From Antedon mediterranea (taxonomy: Eukaryota; Echinodermata; Crinoidea; Comatulida; Antedonidae), in NCBI RefSeq assembly GCF_964355755.1, contig NC_092676.1, positions 20,258,288 through 20,318,287 on the forward strand: 60,000 nt of DNA. Direction: 5' to 3'. Position 1 is the first letter of the stretch; every line of letters begins with the position of its first letter. The translations under genes and the position numbers were made by a program. Below are positions 1 through 8,650 of the stretch, piece by piece. The notes under the pieces were generated by a model. It had not been told where the DNA came from. It was given only the letters and a program-made list of their open reading frames with translations, and ran no database searches.

Positions 1-271
1 AGTCTTATCAAAGATCTTATAATCTAAAGATGTGACACCATCCGCGTTTACGCGTAACACTTTAGAAGTGTCAAATTATAGTGCGCCCCCTCGCTTAAAC
101 AAGTAACGAACTTTTGCGTGACGATCGCAATATTCTTTAGAAAATGGGATTGAGGAGTCGCGCCAAAGTTTGTATGGTTAAGAAACACTGAATGAAAAGA
201 GAAAAAGTGGAGGGATGTACTGTGCTACAATTAATTGTAAAAGCAATTCAAAGGCCAACCCACAACTTTAG

Positions 272-551
272 TATATAAGATCTTTGGTCTTATTTAGTAT
301 GCCCTTATGAGGGCGGGCATCACTCACTGGAGCTCTCTGTTGTTACAAATTTCTCATGCAAAAATCGCGGAATACTCATTCTTTGCGTGTGATATATTCT
401 TTGGTATCGTGTGTACACAGCGCGCCACGGTTAAAAGGATGACCTGACACGAATCTGACACTCTTTCTTTAAATCTGAAGAATATCACCTCCTCCATCCT
501 ACACATGGTGTCGCCGCCCACACTCATTGTTTGTTGTTAAAGTTGGTAAGT
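272..551 (+). promoter_or_regulatory. Possible TATA promoter and first noncoding exon
   Basis: A TATATAAG box lies at 272-279. About 265 bases downstream is a strong splice donor, G followed by GTAAGT, with the intron starting at 546. The stretch between is less AT-rich than its surroundings and would fit a mostly noncoding first exon starting near 303. It contains a 46-codon frame from an ATG at 306, which I do not recognise and do not call as a gene. No matching acceptor was identified downstream. This is inference from signals only; both motifs can occur by chance in AT-rich DNA. Confidence 0.2.
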
Positions 552-597
552 TATTTATATTGGTTTTCCCTATAGGCCTACAAATATTATTTTAGTT

Positions 598-985
598 GAT
601 GCAGGTCTAGCTAGCTACTACTACCTAGCCTAGCCTAGCTAGGCTAGGCATGACACCTAGGCCTAGGCCAGAGCCTATAGGCCTTAGTGCTTACTACTAC
701 TAAGCTAGTAGGTAGTAGTAGGGCCTAGCCTAGTAGGCCTACTAGTAGCTTTAGCTAGCCTATCTAAATTAGGCCAAGTCTAGAGGGCTTACTTACTACA
801 GTAAGTGACTTCCTAACACTAACAGTAGAGTAGAGTAGGCATGTATTACTATTAGTACTATTAATTAATAATATTAAATAACAATGAACATATTATAGCA
901 TAGGCCTCTAGTAGGGCCTAACTAGGCTAGCTAGGCCCATAGACTAGGCCTAGCCTAGGCCTAGCCTCTCTAGGCTAGTAGGCCT
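598..985. repeat. GGCCTAG/CTAGGCC low-complexity patch
   Basis: Dense, irregular runs of AGGCCTA, CTAGGCC, GCTAGC and TAGTAGTAG words on both strands, interrupted at about 840-900 by plain AT-rich DNA. The words are themselves palindromic, so the patch can form many short hairpins. There is no fixed repeat period and no coding frame. It is a concentrated version of the TAGGCCTA word scattered across the whole window. Confidence 0.75.
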
Positions 986-1134
986 ATGTTATTATCCTGC
1001 CTGTGGGTGGCTGGCAATACTTTTGCCGAACAATATAAAAAAGAGTTAGAAAGGTAGGGCTCAGGAGGGGCCTAGGCTGGTAGCATAGCACTAAACTAAA
1101 AGAAGTAGGCTATACTCAGCTCTACTCTATTAAT

Positions 1135-1295
1135 ATAAGGTTTATCGCAAATAGCGTGTGCGATGCATGATGGGAAGGATTTGGGAGCAAACGTCACAAC
1201 GCGTACGTACGTGATTTGTTGTTTGCACGTACGCGTCGTGACTTTTGCCCTCCAAACCATCATGCATTGTGCAAGCTATTTGCGATAAACCTTAT
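1135..1295. mobile_element. Foldback MITE, 161 bp
   Basis: Perfect 21-bp terminal inverted repeats at 1135-1155 and 1275-1295 (ATAAGGTTTATCGCAAATAG and one more base). The inverted match continues inward with few mismatches (TGCATGATGG, GTCACnACGCGTACGT), so nearly the whole element folds into one hairpin with its loop near 1215-1230. No coding capacity. Flanks are AT-rich and I could not fix an unambiguous target duplication. Confidence 0.8.
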
Positions 1296-1299
1296 TATA

Positions 1300-2300
1300 G
1301 GCCTACCTGGTTTGAATAAGAATTTATTTTTAAAACATTGTTTTAAAACGTTTTTCGTTTAAAAGTGTCCTTAAATAATCATTTTATAATATGAAATGTA
1401 TACTTTTTATAAGTGTCATCAAGTTAAAAATTGCATACACTACACATCAGCAAATAGTTGTCAATTAATAGCACAAGAATAATTATTTTTATCTAAAACG
1501 TACTTAAATGACCTGTAACATTTATACGTTACAAAACAACTAATGCGATCTGATAATGGAATATAAGGATTATTTATGCTCCTGATAGACAGAAACTAAT
1601 TGAAGAACAATTTAAAGGTTAGGTTTATGAAATACGAGTCTTTTATCTTCTGTTTTGATACATTGAACTTTTAACACAATATTGATTCTGTCGTATTCGA
1701 TTTACATGCTAAATCATTAGATAACTACAGATTATTTGTCCATATGAATTTATCGTTGTGAATTTCCTTCATGATTAAACAAAGATATATTTCCGGACAG
1801 CCTGCTAAATATATGTAACGTAAAATCATATTAAATTTATTTTTATTTAATTGATTTTAACCTCTTTGCACTTTTATCCTTAATACATATAGGCCTATAT
1901 ACACGTCATGAGCTAGTTTGCAAAGTGTCGAATTGCGATGCGGCGAGTTTGCCTATAGGGGCGACTTTGAAAATGGACGAAATACCGTACACGGTACACA
2001 ATTGGTAGTTAGTTACCTCTGCTAAATTTGAATTATCCCCGTTTTCATTTCGTCAATGTGCAAATTCTTGGTGCGTTATATCACTTTCCACAACATGACA
2101 AATAGCTAGAATGATGACAGCTATATTAAGCCCGAAGATATTTGATTAATAATACAAGTAATTAATAACAGGTATAATAGTCATGGTAATAATTGACCGA
2201 TAGGTTATTCCAATCCAGTGTGTATTCTATTTCATTACCTCCATACCTGAAGATATTGTATTGTTAACACCCCACGACAGGTTAGAGCATCTTGCCCATT
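1300..2300. other. AT-rich noncoding stretch
   Basis: No coding frame, RNA gene or repeat was recognised apart from isolated TAGGCCTA words at 1298 and 1890. Confidence 0.5.
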
Positions 2301-2304
2301 TTCG

Positions 2305-2480
2305 AGTCGAGTGGCCGAGCGGTTAAGGAAGGAAGGCAGGGGCGTTGCAAAACCATAGCTATCAGCAGTTTATACAATCGGCACCGGTTCAAGGCACGCC
2401 TTGACCATTGATCTGGTGGTAGTCTTCTCGGATAAGGGACCCTTAGGGGAGTAGAAGGCTGTGGTATGAATGTGTCGTCC
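2305..2480 (+). mobile_element. tRNA-derived SINE, diverged copy
   Basis: The head carries a Pol III A-box-like GTGGCCGAGCGGTTAAG at 2311-2327 and a B-box-like GGTTCAAGG at 2385-2393, the layout of a tRNA-Leu/Ser-derived SINE. The following body (GGTGGTAG, TCTTCTCGGATAAGG) matches the bodies of the SINEs at 3709-4036 and 36130-36620. The tail after about 2435 differs from those copies, so the 3' limit is approximate. Confidence 0.65.
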
Positions 2481-2529
2481 ACACCTGTGCGCAACTCAGC
2501 CCAGTAGGCAGGCAGGTTATTCCCTCATT

Positions 2530-3535
2530 CACATGTTTTTTTAACTCTCGGAGTACAAATTAGTACTAGGCCTAGTACCATACATGAAGATGCCTTTCGC
2601 CCCTTTCACATCGCCTACTAGTTTACACACAGCGGACCAGCATGCATCATTTTGTATGTGTGCACCTAGGTATGTAAACTCCGTAATAAAAACACGGCCT
2701 ATAAATATTAAGTTGAATAGGTTCCAGGCGACGATTCGACTCAATATTGATAAAAAGACAAACTTGTTTTGGCACATATTGCGTTTCATACGTATAATAT
2801 TTTTAATTGGAATTAAAAATTATGGAACCAACAATACGTTTTGTTCGTATTGTCATTTTCATTTTATTTTAATGTGTGCGGACCGTTTGCGATCTCATAA
2901 CTCAGTACTACTGTATTATTATTCATTTTGGACATTTTGACATTTTTTATTTCTTAAATCTTATATAGATATTGTTAACGTGATTTTAAGCAATGAATTC
3001 TTGATGTGAGTTTGAGCCTTGCGGCTAGAGATTATACGCTTTCCGATGTGAAGAGAATAAAATGTTAACTTGTCTATATCCACGCAGCTGGATGGCAGCG
3101 CATCTATCTTGATTTGTTTTTTTGTTTTATTTTTATATGATTTTTAATCAATTCCGTTAATAATTTTGTTTTATAATCAGTGATGTGGTTCAAGGTTATA
3201 TAAAGTTTAGACCTCAGAGATTATAACTGTCGTAGCATTTCTTTAAAATCATGCGTAACACTACCATTTCAACGACATTGTTGGGTTGTCGTAAAAATAT
3301 GTTTGAAAAAAGTCACCCGATTATATGTATCTGTCTTCACACATGTCATTATATGTCCAGTATCATGGTAAATTCTGTAATACAGTGTCACGTATCACAT
3401 GTGACGCCGCCTTTGGCAACAATACTGTACAACAGTATGCTCGAATGTGACAAAATTGAAAGCTGGTGTTTTCAAGCTCATTTATTTCGTACGTTAGCCA
3501 GTCTTGCATTATACTTGTGTGTGTTTCGTAATTAA
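2530..3535. other. AT-rich noncoding stretch
   Basis: Short open frames on both strands here have unremarkable composition and mutual overlap, as expected by chance. Nothing else was recognised. Confidence 0.5.
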
Positions 3536-3538
3536 AGG

Positions 3539-3708
3539 CCAGTTTACACAGACGAGTGGTAACGGTAATAAAAATATAGTCTATGTTACTCCTTATGACC
3601 ATTTACACACAAGGACGGGCGGTTTCTGCTCAGGATAGATACATTCTATGGCGGAAAATTGCTATATGGTTTTCCACTGACCGTTACCGCTCGTCTGTGT
3701 AAATTGGA
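3539..3708. mobile_element. MITE with 29-bp terminal inverted repeats (family E)
   Basis: Left end 3539-3567 and right end 3680-3708 are inverted copies (CCAGTTTACACAGACGAG against its complement, two mismatches near the tip, continuing through GGTAACGGT). The interior is 110 bp and noncoding. The left flank reads TTAAAGG, a TTAA-type end like other MITE families in the window. The right end abuts the (TTTG)n tail of the neighbouring SINE directly. Confidence 0.8.
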
Positions 3709-4036
3709 CTTGTTTGTTTGTTTGTTTGTTCTATCTTTATACTGGGTGACCTCTTCAGTCAAAGACTGATCTCCCAGAGGGCCCAGTTGGTGATCAGTGG
3801 CTGTGATGTACTAATACACCGGAGTAACCCCCTACTCGTCTCGAAAGATGTACTAGGTTCTTTAAAGTGCACACGAGCAAGTTGTGTACACTGGACCTAC
3901 GGTTTATAGTCCTTATCCGAGAAGACTCGTTCTACCACCAGAACCATGGAGTGAGTGAGCCTCGAACCCCTGCCGATGTTATGGCTACGTGATTACGGTT
4001 CCACTGTCTTAACCGCTCGGCCACTCACTCACTTAA
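3709..4036 (-). mobile_element. Full-length tRNA-derived SINE
   Basis: Read on the minus strand it starts with GTGAGTGAGTGGCCGAGCGG (A box), then GGGGTTCGAGG (B box), a body containing TCTTCTCGGATAAGGAC and CATCTTTCGAGACGAGTAG, and ends in a (CAAA)n tail at 3709-3730. The same order of blocks recurs at 36130-36620 on the plus strand and, truncated, at 2305. This is the best copy from which to define the family, about 320 bp. Confidence 0.8.
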
Positions 4037-4185
4037 CGCGGTACGCCCCCTTTGGTTACTGCATTTACTGATTAAAGATACCATTACTCGTTAAAAATAT
4101 CCTGTTATTTTTTCTTATGAATATGAATAAATTATGTCGGTTTTGTTTAAAGACTTTAGTTTAATCATGTCTATGTTGACCTAGA

Positions 4186-4312
4186 AGGAGAGTCACGAAA
4201 ACGACCAAACCAATCACAAGCTACAATTCCGATGAACCATCGCGTTGTGATTGGTCAAATTATTTATGGCGCAATACGTCCCCGTTTGTGGTAAAGCTTC
4301 TTCATGTCACTG
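4186..4312. mobile_element. Degraded family A MITE
   Basis: The core resembles the inside of family A elements: CAATCACAAGC, then CATCGCGTTGTGATTGGTCAAAT, then GCAATACGTCC, and a right edge GTGGTAAAGCTT. The left terminal repeat is no longer clear. Compare 6417-6581, which is intact. Confidence 0.5.
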
Positions 4313-4938
4313 TGTGTTTTATAATGTACATCTAATAAAAATAGTACATATTTACAAATTACATTTAACAGAGCGCCAATGTTTCAAACCAATGATTTGA
4401 TGTCTTTATATACTGCTTCGAAGTAATATTAAATAATTAATAATACAAATTATATGGCATACAGACAAAACCCGAAATGTCGATTGGTGGTAACGTAAAA
4501 AAAAGGACAATAAATACTTGGGGAAACTAGTCTTTATTGTGACCTGTGTTTTCTCTATGTCCAATAAAAAAAAAATCCTGATGCAATTCATTTAATTTCA
4601 TTCATTTATCTTTTTATTTCGGAATATCATGGGGACATAATCGACAAATTATCGTGCAATAATCGTGCAATTATCGACAAATCTATTTAATCATTTCAAC
4701 GGCATTTTTGTTTGGACCAGGTGACTTTATGACGAATTCAAGGAAACCCTATGCATTATGTGTTATATAATGTAAGTGCAAAGTATGTGTTATTGTTGAA
4801 CAATTTCGCACATTATAATTTAAAATAAGTTTTAACTTAGTAGTTTTATTGGATTGTAATTATTGTCTTTTTTCCCCTCAATTATAATTTATTTAATATA
4901 ATGTATTATTACGTCACACGTAATACATAATACTGCTA
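4313..4938. other. AT-rich noncoding stretch
   Basis: Nothing recognised. A duplicated TCGACAAATTATCGTGCAATA-type phrase at about 4640-4680 is the only local structure. Confidence 0.5.
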
Positions 4939-4939
4939 T

Positions 4940-5149
4940 TAAAGCCTGTTTTCCTGTCGACGTTATTCGACGCTATCGTCGTTGATCGTTAACAGTTCAA
5001 TGACGATCGTTTGAAAACGATCAAGTTGAAATGATAACGATAGCGAGTACCTTTTCCTGTAAATCGTTAACATTTCAATGTTTACGTAGAAGATTGCCGA
5101 TTATTGTTAACGATAGCATCGAATAACGTCGACAGGAAAACAGGCTTTA
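4940..5149. mobile_element. MITE with perfect 31-bp inverted repeats (family D)
   Basis: Positions 4940-4970 and 5119-5149 are exact inverted copies (TAAAGCCTGTTTTCCTGTCG and 11 more bases). The interior holds further inverted pieces around GATCGTTAACAGTTCAATG and ATCGTTAACATTTCAATG. It is 210 bp and noncoding. The left flank gives TTAAAGCC, again a TTAA-type end. Perfect ends suggest a fairly young insertion. Confidence 0.85.
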
Positions 5150-5458
5150 GATTCCCGTTATTACGCTGAGCTCGAGCATCGGCTTAGTACCGTGTCATGC
5201 GGCTGTAGTCATCAGTCAACGTAGTTAGATATTCGTCATCCCTTGTAGCCGGTTTACTGTTTTCCGTCGTCATTATCATCGTAAAATCAAGGCAATAATC
5301 ATAACAATCACCATACGTCATTATCATAACATTAATCACCTTCTTCAATGCGGAAATGGGTGATTGGGTGACTGACTCTTCAGAAGAAGGGTAATCGTGG
5401 ATGCATGCGTATATTATCATATTCCCCTCGTTCGTTCCATGGGCGGAGAAGTGTCCCC
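5150..5458. other. Noncoding stretch
   Basis: A 78-codon minus-strand frame spans most of this stretch. Its composition (many Y, T, M and D residues) looks incidental, so it is not called. Confidence 0.45.
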
Positions 5459-5662
5459 TTACGCTTGGTTCCCACTACTAGCGAGGCAACGTAACGCAAC
5501 CTGCGTTAAAATGTCCTTCCAGTAATCGTGCTTGCCCTCGTCTTCGTAAAATCAAAACCGCGATGTTTACAGCATTTTTGCGTTGTCGGTTTCCACTTGT
5601 GATTACCGCAATATAGCACTTTTCGTCAATACGCTGCGTCGCTAGTGGAAACCACGATTTAA
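5459..5662. mobile_element. Family A MITE, long subfamily
   Basis: The left end is GCTTGGTTCCCACTA and the right end CGCTAGTGGAAACCACG, an imperfect inverted pair. The interior shares GCAACGTAACGCAA, GTGCTTGCCC, AAATCAAAACC and GCGTTGTCGG with the copies at 53488-53678 and, inverted, 36150-36340. This subfamily is about 200 bp; the short subfamily is 120-165 bp. Confidence 0.75.
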
Positions 5663-6365
5663 TAAAGATGTCCCTTAATGGGGGTATCTCAGGGGAGGGA
5701 TTGCGGTGACTGTTGTGGATGACACATATCTATTAATACAAAGTATGCTTCATAACATTTCTTGAATTCTTTTGCAAATTTATTTTCATCACCTAATAAA
5801 TATTTAAAATACGCATATACATATCAATAAATAAATAAATATTGCCTCTTTTTTAAAACTTTATACAACAATAAATAATTATATTATAAGTAAACAATAT
5901 ATATTATATTACGCTCGAGCTGTCGATAACTCGGTATCTATTGTACAGACAGTGATACAGTGTTACATTATATATCATATGTGACGCATGTTTCATATAG
6001 GCCTTAACCTTAAACATAACATAATACAGGCGCCACGTGTGATACATTATGTGTATTAAGACATTTGCTTGTATACTGGACATATAATTTCATATGTGGT
6101 GATACAGTACAAGAATTGAATTCTGGCAATTGTGTAGGCCTAGTGTTATAGCGAAATATACGGAAAATATTCCGTCGTCAAAATATATATATAATAACTT
6201 GAATACCATGAATATCGCGAGTTTCATAATTAATAATTCTATATTGGAATGAACAGCAAAATAATTACATCATTTTCCCTGTTTTCAGATGTAGCCATTA
6301 GGCCTAAGACAACGTTGCGGCAAATTTAGCTAAAGAACAAAAACATATTTTAAAATCATTTTATG
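5663..6365. other. AT-rich noncoding stretch
   Basis: Contains two isolated TAGGCCTA words (6135, 6299). At 5930-6110 there are short imperfect inverted words such as ATCATATGTGACGC and CACGTGTGATACATTATGTG. I do not recognise an element or gene. Confidence 0.4.
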
Positions 6366-6598
6366 TAAGCTATGATTCCCACTTCTACTACCGCATTCCT
6401 TGTGGTGCGTGCATCCTAAGGCGTGGTCCCCACTAGTGACACAACGCATGGACGTACCTGCAATGCAAACGAGTTGACCAATGACAAGCCACTGTTCAAA
6501 TAATCCATCGCTTGTGATTGGTCAAATCACTTACGTTGCGTTACGTCCTTGCGTTGCGTCGCTAGTGGGAACCAAGCCTTATGGGAACTAAGCTTTAC
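6366..6598. mobile_element. Family A MITE, apparently nested in a second copy
   Basis: The intact inner copy is 6417-6581: ends TAAGGCGTGGTCCCCACTAG and CTAGTGGGAACCAAGCCTTA, with the interior GAGTTGACCAATGACAAGC and CGCTTGTGATTGGTCAAATC. Outside it, 6366-6390 (TAAGCTATGATTCCCACTTC) and 6581-6598 (ATGGGAACTAAGCTTTA) look like the two ends of another family member, so the inner copy probably inserted into an older one. Noncoding. Confidence 0.7.
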
Positions 6599-6862
6599 AG
6601 ACAAATTAAGACAATGCATTGCTTTTGCAAGGATGCTATGAATCTGGTGTAAAATCAATTTATACATAGCTGACACATAAAATGGAAATTCTATTCTATG
6701 CTATTTGTGAATTGTTAGACATTTTTAAATTCGTTTAAACTTTTTTTCCTAGTTTTGTTTAGCTTTGTTACAAAAACCCTCATTTTGATTTTGATAGTAC
6801 ACTGATTATAGGAGTGGAATATATAATATCTAAACAAAATAAATATTATGTAGACGCGAGGC

Positions 6863-6873
6863 TTTATTTTATT
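6863..6873 (-). terminator. Poly(A) signals for the secreted-precursor gene
   Basis: Two overlapping AATAAA hexamers on the minus strand (6863-6868 and 6868-6873), about 260 bases beyond the stop codon at 7129-7131. This gives a plausible 3' UTR length. AATAAA is common in AT-rich DNA, so the assignment rests on position. Confidence 0.5.
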
Positions 6874-7128
6874 TGTATTTTGACCTGCATAAAGTCGTAT
6901 TCTGGTACTGGTAGTGTTTAAAAAAAAAACATCTATGGCACACCAGAGCGGACTTTATAATTGGCTTCAACAAGGTGAAATGTGTTCGGTTTTCGATAAC
7001 TTTTCAAAATACTGTGGTTGTCATAAATAACGAAGTTTACTGCGAATCAACACGGTGTGGACAGCTCTCTAAAGTAATAATACTTTGGTCGCTTATAACT
7101 GAACATGTACAGTACTAAACACAACGTT

Positions 7129-8221
7129 TCATGATTTCCTTGCCGGCCTGTTTCTGCTCAACATGAGCTCCCTCAAAGCATTTGATGGTCCGACAGGTTG
7201 TCCATTATTATCGATTAAGCCTTCGTCAAGTAATTGTTGATATTTTTGTCTTGCATCTTCTACTCTTACTCCCCATGCTTGTAGTAGATTTACAAATGCA
7301 TCAATAGCGTCTGCAATGAAAGAATGACATAAAACATTTAGATTTTGTGAACTGTATTAATCTTTAAATGGAACCGCGTTTCTCCAGCCGCTCGGCCGTA
7401 TAAAAATTACATTTCTGATCACGTAATTTAAAGATACACGTAAACATAATGTATACGCAGTACAGCAATGTTAATATCAATCTATCTCTTTGCAATATCC
7501 ATAATTGAAAGAGATAATCTGCATCATGTAGTGTAACATAGATGTTGGTTTATAAGGATTCCAACATGGACGTACGCGAATCGTAATTTGACCAATGACA
7601 AGCGACAGTTTCGGATGACTCATTGCCGCTTGCGTTGTGATTGGTTAAATTGTGAAACGTGGCGCTACTTATGACGGTGCGCGTCAAATTCATGATTTCT
7701 GTCTTTGTATCATTCTTGACTTAGATTCGTTAAAAGTTGCTTTTGAAAATATTACAATTTAGAGGATGTCTTGAATGACAACTTCAATTTATATTACTGA
7801 AGAAAAATTGGCTTTTAGTGCATCGTTTGACGTTAATCACTTTTTAGTTTCAATGTTGGGGACTCACGCGACACTTTATATTTATTGTTACCTTTTTCTA
7901 TACAATTGATTTTGACCAAATGATTAAAACAAATGCCAATTGCAACTTACTTCGTTTTGAAATACGTTGAATCTCATGATTATTTTGCTTTTGTGATTGT
8001 GATGCCGCCTGTTCCATTGTCTGTCCTAAAATGAGTCGACAAAGTAGCCTTGATGTAAGGGAATCAGCTAAGCAAATTTCTTCTACTGTTGAATAATCTA
8101 ACGTTAGTGGTTCTTCACTATCTTGATATACAGGTCTGCCATTTACAGTAGATGATGTCGATGATAGTAAGATTGAAAGTACCAGTAATATCAGTGGAAA
8201 AGTATATGTTCTTACTTCCAT
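7129..8221 (-). CDS. Putative secreted peptide precursor, 150 aa, two coding exons
   Basis: Exon 1 CDS is 8221-7951 and exon 2 is 7310-7129. The donor is A/GTAAGT at 7950-7945; the acceptor is TTCATTGCAG at 7312-7311, after a pyrimidine-rich run. Joining 271 and 182 nt gives exactly 151 codons with stop TGA. Residues 1-28 form a typical signal peptide: MEVRTYT, then PLILLVLSILLSS and small residues. Residues 29-87 are an acidic propeptide-like region with two cysteines (50 and 61). A dibasic SKR (88-90) ends exon 1. Exon 2 encodes 60 residues beginning NAIDAFVNLLQAWGV, predicted amphipathic helix, then VEDARQKYQQLLDEGLID, and a basic tail SRNRPARKS. This layout (signal, propeptide, KR, C-terminal peptide) resembles a neuropeptide or hormone precursor. 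I recognise no family, and no glycine amidation donor sits at an obvious cleavage site. Another AG acceptor lies 11 nt upstream of the ATG (8233-8234), suggesting a 5' UTR intron. Confidence 0.6.
7551..7690. mobile_element. Degraded family A MITE in the intron
   Basis: Lies within the intron of the secreted-precursor gene. The recognisable core is GACCAATGACAAGCGACAGTT and GCTTGCGTTGTGATTGGTTAAAT, as in other family A copies. Both terminal repeats are eroded, so the limits are approximate. Confidence 0.5.
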
Positions 8222-8440
8222 TTTATGTATTTCTGTACAGATAAAACAAATATATATATATTTTTGTTATTAAACAGTAAAAATTGATATTTGTAATATT
8301 TTATACAAAACAACGAAATTTGACTTTCGGATAAACACAACATTGATATGAAATAGTATTAGTAGAAAACATGCACACAAAACATTTGGTTTAACACAGT
8401 TATGTCGCCCCCATGCGATTTACTTAGACATACTTATAAG

Positions 8441-8500
8441 ATACTGTATATAATTGGTTATTTTGTCGCTAAATATCTTTTTTTTTCTTTTTATTTCATT
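8441..8500. repeat. Dispersed repeat, inverted partner at 12611-12667
   Basis: ATACTGTATATAATTGG, TTATTTTGTCGCTAAATAT and a following T-rich tract recur in reverse complement at 12611-12667 with few differences over about 55 bp. The two copies bracket the upstream region of the secreted-precursor gene. I cannot tell whether they are the ends of one long element or two independent insertions. Confidence 0.6.
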
Positions 8501-8510
8501 TCATGGATAA

Positions 8511-8650
8511 AAGTGGGAACGAAGATTTAGTCTATAATTATGTAGATAATACGATCTACTGTAAAATATGACGTGGGTCAAAGTGGGAACGAAGCTTTAA
8601 TCTTCTATAATTATATAGATAACACAATATACTTTAAAGTGGATACTGTA
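8511..8650. repeat. Two-copy tandem repeat of about 69 bp
   Basis: Each copy begins AAAGTGGGAACGAAG, continues with TCTATAATTATnTAGATAA and ends near TACTTTAAAGT or its variant. The first words resemble the right end of family A MITEs (GTGGGAACCAAGCTTTAA), so the pair may derive from a MITE edge. Confidence 0.55.

Noticed and set aside
2282-2494. 70-codon minus-strand frame
   Set aside because: Antisense to a tRNA-derived SINE.
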